Shown one piece after another: positions 16,102 through 23,018 of a DNA stretch of 24,408 nucleotides. The DNA comes from UMGS1279 sp045630265 (GTDB lineage: Bacteria; Bacillota; Clostridia; Oscillospirales; Acutalibacteraceae). Numbering within the stretch: position 1 is the stretch's first letter; every line of letters starts with the position of its first letter. The stretch spans positions 1 through 24,408 of the forward strand of contig JAZQSV010000009.1 in the NCBI GenBank assembly GCA_045630265.1, written 5' to 3'. Under the pieces are notes generated by a model. The model searched no databases, had not been told where the DNA came from, and saw only the letters and a program-made list of their open reading frames with translations. The translations under genes were made by a program, and so were the position numbers.

Positions 16102-17046
16102 TTATTTAATACTACTATTTAAAAATTGGTCGATTTTTTCAATTACTTCGTCGTCCGCCGTGCCATCCTTTGCAAAAAGCAGGTTGGTATGGCCCGAATT
16201 GTCGGGAGCGGTACGAATGAAAATTTCCACGTTTTCTCTTTTATTTTCTTTCAGATGAGATACTATAGAATATTTATTGGTTGGTACTGTGGTGTCGTCC
16301 TGACCGTGGATTAGCAAAACGGGGACAGCCGAACTTTCTAATACCTTATCTGCCCTTAGGGAGGCCGTTTTACCACCAAAAAGCATTGCCTGGTAAAGCC
16401 ACAAAAAGCCGTAATTACCATAGGCCAAGGGACCCACGTAATTTTCAGCGTAGCCCAAGGTTGCCTCCATTGCACTGTTAATTCCGCTGACCGAAACAAC
16501 AGCCGAAACATTTTTATTAAACCTTAAACTACAAACCGCCGCATATCCGCCGCGGCTATGCCCTAAAATAGCAATGTTTGAAAACCCTAAATTTCCACCG
16601 TCTTCAAGGTAAGAAAGGGCCGCGTTTAAATCAAGTATTTCCTGCGGAAAACCTATTGCGGAGCTGCCCTTTGAACTACAGCAACCCGTTGCGTCAAAGG
16701 AAAAAACCGACCAACCAAGGTTTATAAGCTCGTACACCTGCCACAAATAATTATCTGAGCAAGAATTGTGTCCGGGGGCAAGGACAATAAGTGTGTCCTT
16801 TTTGTCCTCTCCACTTGCCGAATATAGGTAGCCAGTAAGGGTATTTTTACCACACAAAAATCTGTGTGTCGTTCTGGCTTCCACCATGCCCTTTAAAGCA
16901 GCAGGATATTCTGTTGCTCCACAGTCGTACCTTTTGAAGGTGCGGTCATATATTGCCTTAGTAGCAAAAAAAGAAAAAATAGAAAAAATTAAAACAGCAA
17001 TAATAATAAATATCAGTACCCTTTTCATTTTTTTTACGGATACCAT
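16102..17046 (-). CDS. Membrane-anchored alpha/beta hydrolase
   Basis: Serine hydrolase of about 314 residues with an N-terminal membrane anchor (about residues 10-28). The following KAIYDRTFKRY segment is nearly shared with the hydrolase at 475-1569. The elbow GHSRGG gives Ser164; the acid is Asp250 or Asp251 in HGQDD and the base is His286 in NSGHTN. The catalytic domain would lie outside the cell if the anchor is an uncleaved signal, so it could act on envelope lipids or esters; the substrate is unknown. The start ATG 17046 is favoured, with a weak GGTG site 6 bases upstream; GTG 17055 is an alternative. It is divergent from the lysophospholipase gene with only 44 bases between starts, and cotranscribed with the glycosyltransferase. 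Confidence 0.83.
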   Translation of the reverse strand: MVSVKKMKRVLIFIIIAVLIFSIFSFFATKAIYDRTFKRYDCGATEYPAALKGMVEARTTHRFLCGKNTLTGYLYSASGEDKKDTLIVLAPGHNSCSDNYLWQVYELINLGWSVFSFDATGCCSSKGSSAIGFPQEILDLNAALSYLEDGGNLGFSNIAILGHSRGGYAAVCSLRFNKNVSAVVSVSGINSAMEATLGYAENYVGPLAYGNYGFLWLYQAMLFGGKTASLRADKVLESSAVPVLLIHGQDDTTVPTNKYSIVSHLKENKRENVEIFIRTAPDNSGHTNLLFAKDGTADDEVIEKIDQFLNSSIK

Positions 17047-17090
17047 TATTATCACCAGCTTTTTATAATTTAAGTCAAAGGAGCATCATT

Positions 17091-18071
17091 ATGAGTTTTG
17101 AAAACATACAAAACCTTAAAGTAATTGCCGAAGAGGATTTTGAAACTGAAATTTTTAAAATAAAAGACGAACTGTCCTCCATTAAATCTTTGGGGACTTT
17201 TACTGCCTTTGACGGAACTACATTATACTATGAATATTTCCTTAAAAAGGAAAACAACAAAAACTTAGTTATTGTACACGGACTAAGCGAATTTATAAAC
17301 AAGTTTTATGAATTTATATACTACTGCCTAAATTTAGGTTACAACGTTTTCATATACGACCAGCGTTGCCATGGTCTTTCAAGCCGCTTAACAACTGAAA
17401 GAGACCTTTTACACGTTGACAAATTTAGCGATTATGTAGCCGACCTTAAACAATTTATAGATCAAATTGTAACCAAGGTTTCAGATGAACCTACCTACCT
17501 TTTTGCCCATTCTATGGGTGGTGCTATAGCCGCTTTTTACCTTGCGGAAAATACACAAAAAATTGAAATGGCCGTTCTTTCGGCTCCCATGTTCCGCCCC
17601 GTTGTGGATGTTGTGCCCTTTAAAATTGCACGTGCGGGAATTGGCATTGCAAGGCATTTTTACGGAAATAAAAGTAAATTTTTGCTATCAAAAGAATTTA
17701 ATCCCGAAGTAAAGTACAAAGAAGACCCCTATACCAGTAAGGCAAGGTTTATACATCACCTTAATATGCGCCGTGAAAACGAAAACTACCAAACAACCCC
17801 TATGTCCTTTGGTTGGACCTATAACTCCCTTATTATTGATAAGAAAATTTTAAGCAAAAGCGTTGCGGGCAAAATTAAAACCCCCATTTTGCTTTTCTCG
17901 GCCGAAAATGACACCGTTGTGGAAAACGAACCGCAATATAAATTCAGCAATAAATGCAACAACTGCCGCCTTGTAAATATTGAGGGTGCAACCCATGCAC
18001 TGCTTGCAAGCAACGACGAAACCTTAAAAAAGGTATTAGACCTTACTTTTTCTTTTTTTGAGGAGAATTAG
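17091..18071 (+). CDS. Lysophospholipase / monoacylglycerol lipase-like hydrolase (Hydrolase_4)
   Basis: Cytoplasmic serine hydrolase of 326 residues, without signal peptide. The oxyanion segment is VIVHGLSEF, then VFIYDQRCHGLSS, which is the hallmark DxRGHGxS block of the PldB/monoglyceride-lipase family. Elbow AHSMGG gives Ser141; Asp274 is in SAENDTVV and His302 in GATHALL. Such enzymes release a fatty acid from lysophospholipids or monoacylglycerol, which fits a position between the fak operon and the PlsC/ACP operon. The ribosome site is AAAGGAG. The last 29 bases overlap the convergent DUF2953 gene and no terminator hairpin is seen, so the transcripts may read into each other. Confidence 0.87.
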   Translation: MSFENIQNLKVIAEEDFETEIFKIKDELSSIKSLGTFTAFDGTTLYYEYFLKKENNKNLVIVHGLSEFINKFYEFIYYCLNLGYNVFIYDQRCHGLSSRLTTERDLLHVDKFSDYVADLKQFIDQIVTKVSDEPTYLFAHSMGGAIAAFYLAENTQKIEMAVLSAPMFRPVVDVVPFKIARAGIGIARHFYGNKSKFLLSKEFNPEVKYKEDPYTSKARFIHHLNMRRENENYQTTPMSFGWTYNSLIIDKKILSKSVAGKIKTPILLFSAENDTVVENEPQYKFSNKCNNCRLVNIEGATHALLASNDETLKKVLDLTFSFFEEN

Positions 18072-18693
18072 GTGCTGATACTTTGGGGTCTTTAGCCATT
18101 CTTTCGGCCTCGTCAAATGCGGCGCGAAGTAAAGCACCTATAACCCTATAAAGCCCAATAGCCAGCACTATTTCAAGTTTAAATTTTCCCTTTTTGGCAT
18201 TGAAATCCGGTCCGATCTTCACCCTTTCTACGTTAGGGTCAATCGATAGCGCCGATCGAATAAAGGAAAGGGCAGGATATACAAAAGCGCAAACGGCACC
18301 GTATTCTACTGCAGCGGCCGCTGCATCCTCTCCTACACAGACAATATCAACGTTAAATTTTCTAACCTTACATTTTTTAATAAGCTCAAGAAGTCTTTTA
18401 ATAAGACCCACAACAAGTGAAAAATTACTTTTAATTGTGCCCAAAACGCTTCCCGATTGGGCACTTTTTTTAATATTTTCACTGTCAAGTCGGCTAACAC
18501 CTGAAATGTTTTTTAATGCTTTAACTATAACGTTATTAGGGTCGGGATCTTCACCAAAGGTTTTAAAAAGTATTTTATATCTGAACTGTAAAACTCCGTC
18601 CCCATCGGTTTTAATTATTATTAAAACAGGTAGCAGTAAAATTATGCAGATAACTGCTATAAGCACAAAAAGTGCCGTTAAAAAAATCCACAT
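18043..18693 (-). CDS. DUF2953 domain protein
   Basis: A 216-residue protein of unknown function, last gene of the acyl-lipid operon. It begins with one membrane segment (WIFLTALFVLIAVICIILLLPVLIIIK), followed by a domain with the FRYKILFKTFG strand and a C-terminal amphipathic or membrane-associated part (LEIVLAIGLYRVIGALL), and ends in a lysine tail. DUF2953 members are known mostly from spore-forming Firmicutes (YtfI-type). The ATG has AAGGAG upstream and lies 39 bases after the acyl carrier protein gene. The KKKK end is encoded by the poly-T stretch that also lies inside the 3' end of the convergent lipase gene, giving a 29-base overlap. Confidence 0.75.
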   Translation of the reverse strand: MWIFLTALFVLIAVICIILLLPVLIIIKTDGDGVLQFRYKILFKTFGEDPDPNNVIVKALKNISGVSRLDSENIKKSAQSGSVLGTIKSNFSLVVGLIKRLLELIKKCKVRKFNVDIVCVGEDAAAAAVEYGAVCAFVYPALSFIRSALSIDPNVERVKIGPDFNAKKGKFKLEIVLAIGLYRVIGALLRAAFDEAERMAKDPKVSAPNSPQKKKK

Positions 18694-18732
18694 ACTTTAC
18701 CACTCCTTTTATTTTAGATTTTAAAGATTCTA

Positions 18733-18969
18733 TTAGAGCTTTTCCTCAATGACCTTTAAAACGTCGTTAACTGTTTCAATGTTTCCGAAATCCTCATTGC
18801 AAAATTTAATTCCAAACTCCTCTTCAATAGCAAGTGCCATATAGAGTAAACCAATAGAGTTAATACCAATGTCATCCCTTAAATTATCATCAGGAGTAAT
18901 GTTTTTGGTGTCAATATCACCCTCAAAAACTGCTCCGCAAACCTCAATTAGTCTTTCAAAAGTACTCAT
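18733..18969 (-). CDS. Acyl carrier protein (stand-alone, non-canonical serine motif)
   Basis: A 78-residue four-helix carrier protein. The predicted phosphopantetheine site is Ser38 in GINSIGLL, followed by the family helix LAIEEEFGIKF and the end ETVNDVLKVIEEKL. The residue before the serine is Asn, where fatty-acid-synthesis ACPs have Asp (DSL). It lies 1 base after the stop of an acyltransferase gene, with AAGGGAGAAT as ribosome site. In context it would carry acyl chains loaded by the ligase encoded upstream and deliver them to the two PlsC-like enzymes. It is probably a dedicated carrier rather than the housekeeping AcpP, which normally neighbours fab, plsX or rnc genes. Confidence 0.87.
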   Translation of the reverse strand: MSTFERLIEVCGAVFEGDIDTKNITPDDNLRDDIGINSIGLLYMALAIEEEFGIKFCNEDFGNIETVNDVLKVIEEKL

Positions 18970-18970
18970 T

Positions 18971-19651
18971 TTATTCTCCCTTAAAATTACTGTTATATGC
19001 CACCTTGCAGCGACCCATTTCCCCTGCCAGCGCTTCGGTTATTTTTTGAATATCCGAAGAGGTGGGGAATTTTTTAACTAAAAAGTTGCTTGGTACTATC
19101 TTTTCACCAACCACAACCGTTCTTGATTTGTACCATTTTTCCCTTGGGGCTAAATAGATGGGAACCATGGGCACGTTCGCCCTGATTGCCATTAAAGCGG
19201 CGCCCGATTTTACGCTATCTACGTCGTTTGTTTTATCAATTTTGCCCTGCGGAAAAATAGCCAACAAATGCCCTTTTTTGAGTAACTCTACCGATTTTAC
19301 TATTGCCTCAATATCAGTAGTGTTTCTGTCTATTTTAATGGCACCTACACCTTTAAGCAAAAAAGAGCGAAGCTTTGTTTTCATTACCACCTCGGCGGCC
19401 AAAAAATAAAGACGTCTGTACCAAAAGGTTATGCCTACGGCAAATGTGTCAATGTACCCCGTATGGTTAGAGGCAATTAGTGCTCCACCCTTTAGTTTTT
19501 CTTTATATGTTTCACCCTTTAAATTAACGGGTTTTAACCGCAAAATAGGAATAAGAACAGAGCTTACAATACGCGCCATATCCATTGGTATGTATTTAAA
19601 CGCCAAAAGCTTATGCCCGTTTTTTTGTTTGTTGGCACTACCCTTGCTCAA
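18971..19651 (-). CDS. PlsC-like 1-acyl-glycerol-3-phosphate acyltransferase, altered motif
   Basis: A 226-residue LPLAT-family enzyme. Acyltransferase motif I is SNHTGYIDTF with the HX4D pair His63/Asp68. Motif III reads FPQGK (133-137), where the family norm is FPEG; the Glu is replaced by Gln. Motif IV is VPMVPIYL (160-167). The fold looks intact, but the changed motif touches the phosphate-binding part of the acceptor site, so the acceptor may not be plain lysophosphatidate. The start is TTG 19651 with AAAGGGAGGG about 9 bases upstream. It follows another PlsC-like gene by 16 bases and precedes the acyl carrier protein gene by 1 base. No strong membrane helix, only a hydrophobic patch around residues 27-38. 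Confidence 0.87.
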   Translation of the reverse strand: MSKGSANKQKNGHKLLAFKYIPMDMARIVSSVLIPILRLKPVNLKGETYKEKLKGGALIASNHTGYIDTFAVGITFWYRRLYFLAAEVVMKTKLRSFLLKGVGAIKIDRNTTDIEAIVKSVELLKKGHLLAIFPQGKIDKTNDVDSVKSGAALMAIRANVPMVPIYLAPREKWYKSRTVVVGEKIVPSNFLVKKFPTSSDIQKITEALAGEMGRCKVAYNSNFKGE

Positions 19652-19667
19652 GCACTGCGCCCTCCCT

Positions 19668-20294
19668 TTATTTTATATATTCCTTTAAGCTATATATCTT
19701 TTCCTCCAAAAGGTTGGTGAGATAGGTTAGCTGTTCGGCCTCAGACAGGCCCTCTTTTTCATAATCCAAAAGGTAAATGGGATTTCCGATACAAACACCC
19801 ACCCTTTTTTTAAGACCATAATTTCCGTCGGTATAAATGGGCACGATAGGGGCGTCTGTATACTTTGCTATAAATGCTGTGGAAGTTGTAAAGGGCCACG
19901 GCTTACCCTTTATGGGAAGTCGGCCTTCGGGGAAAATGCCTATTATTCCGCCGTCATCCAATACCTCCAAACTATCGGACACAAAAGAAAAATCCTTCCC
20001 CTCACGCTCTACTTTAATTCCTCCCCAGGAGTCAAGCAAAAATGCAAAAAATCTGCTTTTATTATAAAGAACCTCGGCCATTAAAAAATGTATGGTGCTA
20101 AAGGGGAAAACGATTAGATAAAGTACAAAGTCCAAAAGAGATTTATGGTTTGAAACCAGTATGCAGTTTTTGGGAAGCTTTCTTTTGGCGCCGTTTTCCA
20201 AAAATACATTGGGTTTTAAAAAGATGTACGCGGGAAGAAAACCCGTAATTTTGGTGAAGCCCAGAAAAAAACGTATAAACCATTTATTTTTCAT
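19668..20294 (-). CDS. PlsC-like acyltransferase
   Basis: A 208-residue LPLAT-family enzyme. Motif I is VSNHKSLLDF (His50/Asp55), motif II is around GGIKVERE, motif III is FPEGR (121-125), and motif IV is APIVPIY. The N-terminus holds a hydrophobic stretch (about residues 5-26). It should transfer an acyl chain to a glycerol- or lysophosphatidate-type acceptor at the membrane. The start chosen is ATG 20294, 2 bases after the ligase stop; a TTG at 20324 overlapping the ligase gene is possible but adds residues with no family match. With its neighbour at 18971 it forms a tandem pair of distinct paralogues, suggesting two successive acylations. Confidence 0.88.
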   Translation of the reverse strand: MKNKWFIRFFLGFTKITGFLPAYIFLKPNVFLENGAKRKLPKNCILVSNHKSLLDFVLYLIVFPFSTIHFLMAEVLYNKSRFFAFLLDSWGGIKVEREGKDFSFVSDSLEVLDDGGIIGIFPEGRLPIKGKPWPFTTSTAFIAKYTDAPIVPIYTDGNYGLKKRVGVCIGNPIYLLDYEKEGLSEAEQLTYLTNLLEEKIYSLKEYIK

Positions 20295-20296
20295 TA

Positions 20297-22210
20297 TTAA
20301 ACACACTTTTCCAAATATTCGCAAATTTCCTTTATGGTGTAACAGTATTTATCACTGTTTTGAAAGTCAAAGGTGGAAAACTCTTCAGAGATTCGGGTAA
20401 GCACCGAAAAATATTGAATACTTGTAGCTGAAAGGTCGTAGAAAATATGAGAGGTGTATTCAACCCTTTCAGAGCCAAGCCCCAACTCTTCTGCTACAAT
20501 ATCCCTAACCTTAGAAAATAGCGGAGATTCTTCACCTTCTACAATTTTTGCCCTTGTTTCACTAAAGGTTGTAAGTTTTACCTCGCCGCTTTCTATTTTC
20601 CTGATAAGCGCAGTCCGGCTTACCTTTATAGCGGTTGGCGGACATAACGGGTCGGTGGTAAAATAGAACCTTTTAACAGCCTGCGCTTTGGGCAGAGTGT
20701 CGTTAATTTCATAAACCGCATTGCGAATGGCGGATAGCTTGTCCTCGTCTATAAATTCGCTTATTTGAAGAACAATAGAAAGCTCTTCACTATTTTCCGC
20801 CTTAAGGCCCAAAACCGAAACGGCCTTGGCGCCGCTAATGGTGAAAAATTTTTCTACTGTATCGGGGTTTATGTTTTCGCCATTTTCGCCAATGACCATA
20901 TCGCCCGTTCGGCCAAGTATGAAATATCTTCCATTTCTACATTCCATATTGTCGCCGGTAGAAAACCAACCGTTAATTTTTTGTTCAGCACCGTTTATAA
21001 GCTTTCTCTTACAAAGCGAACTTCCTCTAACCTTTAAAATACCGTCGTCACCAATTTTGTACTCAACGCTGGAAAAAGGCATACCAATGGAATTTAAATT
21101 GCGATATTTCGGCTTTCTTCCAAGCTCTACCGAGGTGATACCAATTTCACTCATTCCATAGCCGTTATAGGTACTGTATCCTATTCCATTTAAAAGCTTT
21201 AAGGCAGAGTCCTTTAAATAACTGCCACCGTTTATGCAAAACATAACCGACCTGCCAAAAACCTTGTCCAAAACCTCACCCATAATTATTTTGGTAAGCT
21301 CTGTACCGAAGCCGCCCAAAACATTTTGAAGCTTAGTTGTAAATTTTAATGCCTTTAAAAGTTTATTATATTTTTCCTCTCCTTGCGCCCTTGCGGCCGA
21401 AACAATATTGCTTTCAACCGTATGCCAAAGCATAGGAACGGCAAATATGTGAGTAACCTTATGTCTTTTGCAGGTTTTGGTTATGGTGTTAGAGGAATAA
21501 TCCTTTAAAAACACCAAGGTTCTTCCAAAAAAAGTAAACCAAAAATACACCGCGAAGAGTCCGAACACGTGGTAAAAGGGCAAAAAGGCTAGATGCTTTA
21601 GCTTGCCATTATATTGTTTTACCATTCGTGGCTCTTTTTTAATTATATCCTCAAAATTCAGTATTTGCTCTGAAACCTCAAATCCCGTATAGAAGCACAC
21701 AACCTCGTTCATTGAGGTGGCAGAGGAGGAAAAAGCAATTTCGTTTTCAAACTCTAAAGGAGATACCTTTTCCTCACCCTGAAGCTCGGAAAGTAAAACG
21801 TATTCTGTTTCAAGCCCACCCTTTTCTAAACAAATTGTATACTTAACATCTAGTGTTTTTAAGATATTATTTGTAAGGGAAACAGGGTAACGCATATTAA
21901 CAAGATAGGGCTTGTTGCCGCTTTTAAGTATGGCCCAAAAAGCCACAATCCAGCAGGGGCTGTTATCCATAGCAAGCGCAATATATTTATGAGTTGCACC
22001 CACCCTTGCAAAAAGCCCCGAGGCGGCGGTTTCTATCTTATCTGCTATTTCGCCATAGCTTTCCTTCTTTACCCTAAAGCGCTCGGTATATTCGCATAAA
22101 ATATTATCACGTTGTGAGAACATAACGTCATAAATATCAGCAAAGGTTTTATGGGATGCCTTTAAGCGACTGCTGTTTTTCTTTAGGGTGCTTCTTATTT
22201 CCCTATTCAT
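20297..22210 (-). CDS. AMP-forming acyl-activating enzyme with fused C-terminal carrier domain
   Basis: A 637-residue ANL-superfamily ligase, probably an acyl-ACP synthetase or acyl-CoA ligase. Core motifs seen: LPFYHVFGL (210-218), YNGYGMSEIG (348-357), FSTGD (416-420), GRTGDMVIGENGENI (433-447), and a late Lys529 in TAIKVSRTAL. The phosphate loop at 160-168 (FSSSATSMN) is degenerate: the usual Gly and Lys of the SGTTGxPK loop are missing. Residues about 565-637 form an acyl-carrier-like domain with the likely attachment Ser597 in DLSATSIQYF, again without the Asp before Ser. It is the second gene of the operon, with ribosome site AAAGGACG, followed by two acyltransferases and a free ACP. 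It may load acyl chains onto its own carrier domain, onto the free ACP, or both. Confidence 0.87.
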   Translation of the reverse strand: MNREIRSTLKKNSSRLKASHKTFADIYDVMFSQRDNILCEYTERFRVKKESYGEIADKIETAASGLFARVGATHKYIALAMDNSPCWIVAFWAILKSGNKPYLVNMRYPVSLTNNILKTLDVKYTICLEKGGLETEYVLLSELQGEEKVSPLEFENEIAFSSSATSMNEVVCFYTGFEVSEQILNFEDIIKKEPRMVKQYNGKLKHLAFLPFYHVFGLFAVYFWFTFFGRTLVFLKDYSSNTITKTCKRHKVTHIFAVPMLWHTVESNIVSAARAQGEEKYNKLLKALKFTTKLQNVLGGFGTELTKIIMGEVLDKVFGRSVMFCINGGSYLKDSALKLLNGIGYSTYNGYGMSEIGITSVELGRKPKYRNLNSIGMPFSSVEYKIGDDGILKVRGSSLCKRKLINGAEQKINGWFSTGDNMECRNGRYFILGRTGDMVIGENGENINPDTVEKFFTISGAKAVSVLGLKAENSEELSIVLQISEFIDEDKLSAIRNAVYEINDTLPKAQAVKRFYFTTDPLCPPTAIKVSRTALIRKIESGEVKLTTFSETRAKIVEGEESPLFSKVRDIVAEELGLGSERVEYTSHIFYDLSATSIQYFSVLTRISEEFSTFDFQNSDKYCYTIKEICEYLEKCV

Positions 22211-22229
22211 ACTTACGTCCTTTTAAAAT

Positions 22230-22796
22230 TTAACTTGCTACCGTTGCGCTAATTAGCATAACAATAAATCCTAGTGCCATTGTTACAGCTATAATGATAA
22301 TTCCTGCTATGCCAAGCGCTCTTCCAACACGGCTAAAGGCAGATGTGTCCCCGAGCGAACGTGCCTCATTAGAAAAAACAAGGCCAACAATAGAAAATGG
22401 AAGAGTGAATATAGCAAAATAAAAAATCATTAAAAATCCTACGCCTGCAGGTGTTTGTGCCGAACCCATAATTATAGCATCTGCCAAAAGGCCGATAAAA
22501 CTGTATAGTGCCGCTATAATTGAACCCGCAAAGCCCTCAATTGATAGCGCCATACCAACGATTTTCTTTGCAAGGTTGGGTTTTTTTACTACGGGAGGTT
22601 CTGTGTAAATTTCAGGTGTAGGCTGTACAGGAGCGGTATGTACATTTGCTACGGGGGCGGTTTCTGCGGGCGCCGCAGCCTTGCTTACCACCGCTTCGGC
22701 CACGGGCACGGTTTCCTTAATTACCTCGCTACCACACTGTGGGCAAAAGTTTATTTGCTTTTCGCTTTCAAAGTTACAATTTTGACAAACATACAT
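22230..22796 (-). CDS. Zinc-ribbon membrane protein (DUF4190-like), first gene of the lipid operon
   Basis: A 188-residue protein of unknown function. An N-terminal zinc ribbon has CQNC and CPQC pairs (Cys4, Cys7, Cys18, Cys21). A low-complexity Ala/Pro/Val/Thr linker (about 28-72) follows, then three hydrophobic segments: about 80-108, 117-143 and 160-186. The arrangement NEARSLGDTSAFSRVGRALGIAGIII between the last two helices resembles DUF4190-type small membrane proteins. The ATG has GGAGG 10 bases upstream and the operon promoter lies just before. The ligase gene starts 19 bases after its stop. It could organise or anchor the lipid enzymes, but this is only context. Confidence 0.72.
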   Translation of the reverse strand: MYVCQNCNFESEKQINFCPQCGSEVIKETVPVAEAVVSKAAAPAETAPVANVHTAPVQPTPEIYTEPPVVKKPNLAKKIVGMALSIEGFAGSIIAALYSFIGLLADAIIMGSAQTPAGVGFLMIFYFAIFTLPFSIVGLVFSNEARSLGDTSAFSRVGRALGIAGIIIIAVTMALGFIVMLISATVAS

Positions 22797-22841
22797 AGTT
22801 ATAATGCCTCCTATAATTTATTATATAGTATTATATTATAT

Positions 22842-22870
22842 ATTATATACTATACATCTACCATTTTCAA
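22842..22870 (-). promoter_or_regulatory. Sigma-A promoter for the acyl-lipid operon
   Basis: On the minus strand TTGAAA (22870-22865), exactly 17 bases, then a perfect TATAAT (22847-22842). The leader of about 40 bases is almost pure A/T up to the GGAGG site. Confidence 0.82.
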
Positions 22871-22957
22871 GTATCACTTATTTGAAGTGAATCACCTTAT
22901 AATGCCAAAAATAATCTACAAACACAGTAACCCCCACCTTGAATCTAAAGAGAAATA

Positions 22958-22986
22958 TTGCAACAAAATCCTTCGTATGATATAAT
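22958..22986 (+). promoter_or_regulatory. Sigma-A promoter for the YitT-family gene
   Basis: TTGCAA (22958-22963), a 17-base spacer and perfect TATAAT (22981-22986), about 32 bases before the ATG with AAAGGAG between. Confidence 0.82.
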
Positions 22987-23018
22987 AATAAAAACAAAGC
23001 TAAAGGAAAGGAGCTACT

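Noticed and set aside
18194..18724. 176-residue open frame on the plus strand
   Set aside because: Antisense to DUF2953; rich in Ser/Leu/Thr as expected for a shadow; no start signals.
22800..22860. Very A/T-rich stretch considered as an origin or unwinding element
   Set aside because: It is explained by the leader and -10 box of the minus-strand lipid operon; no DnaA boxes or iterons are visible.
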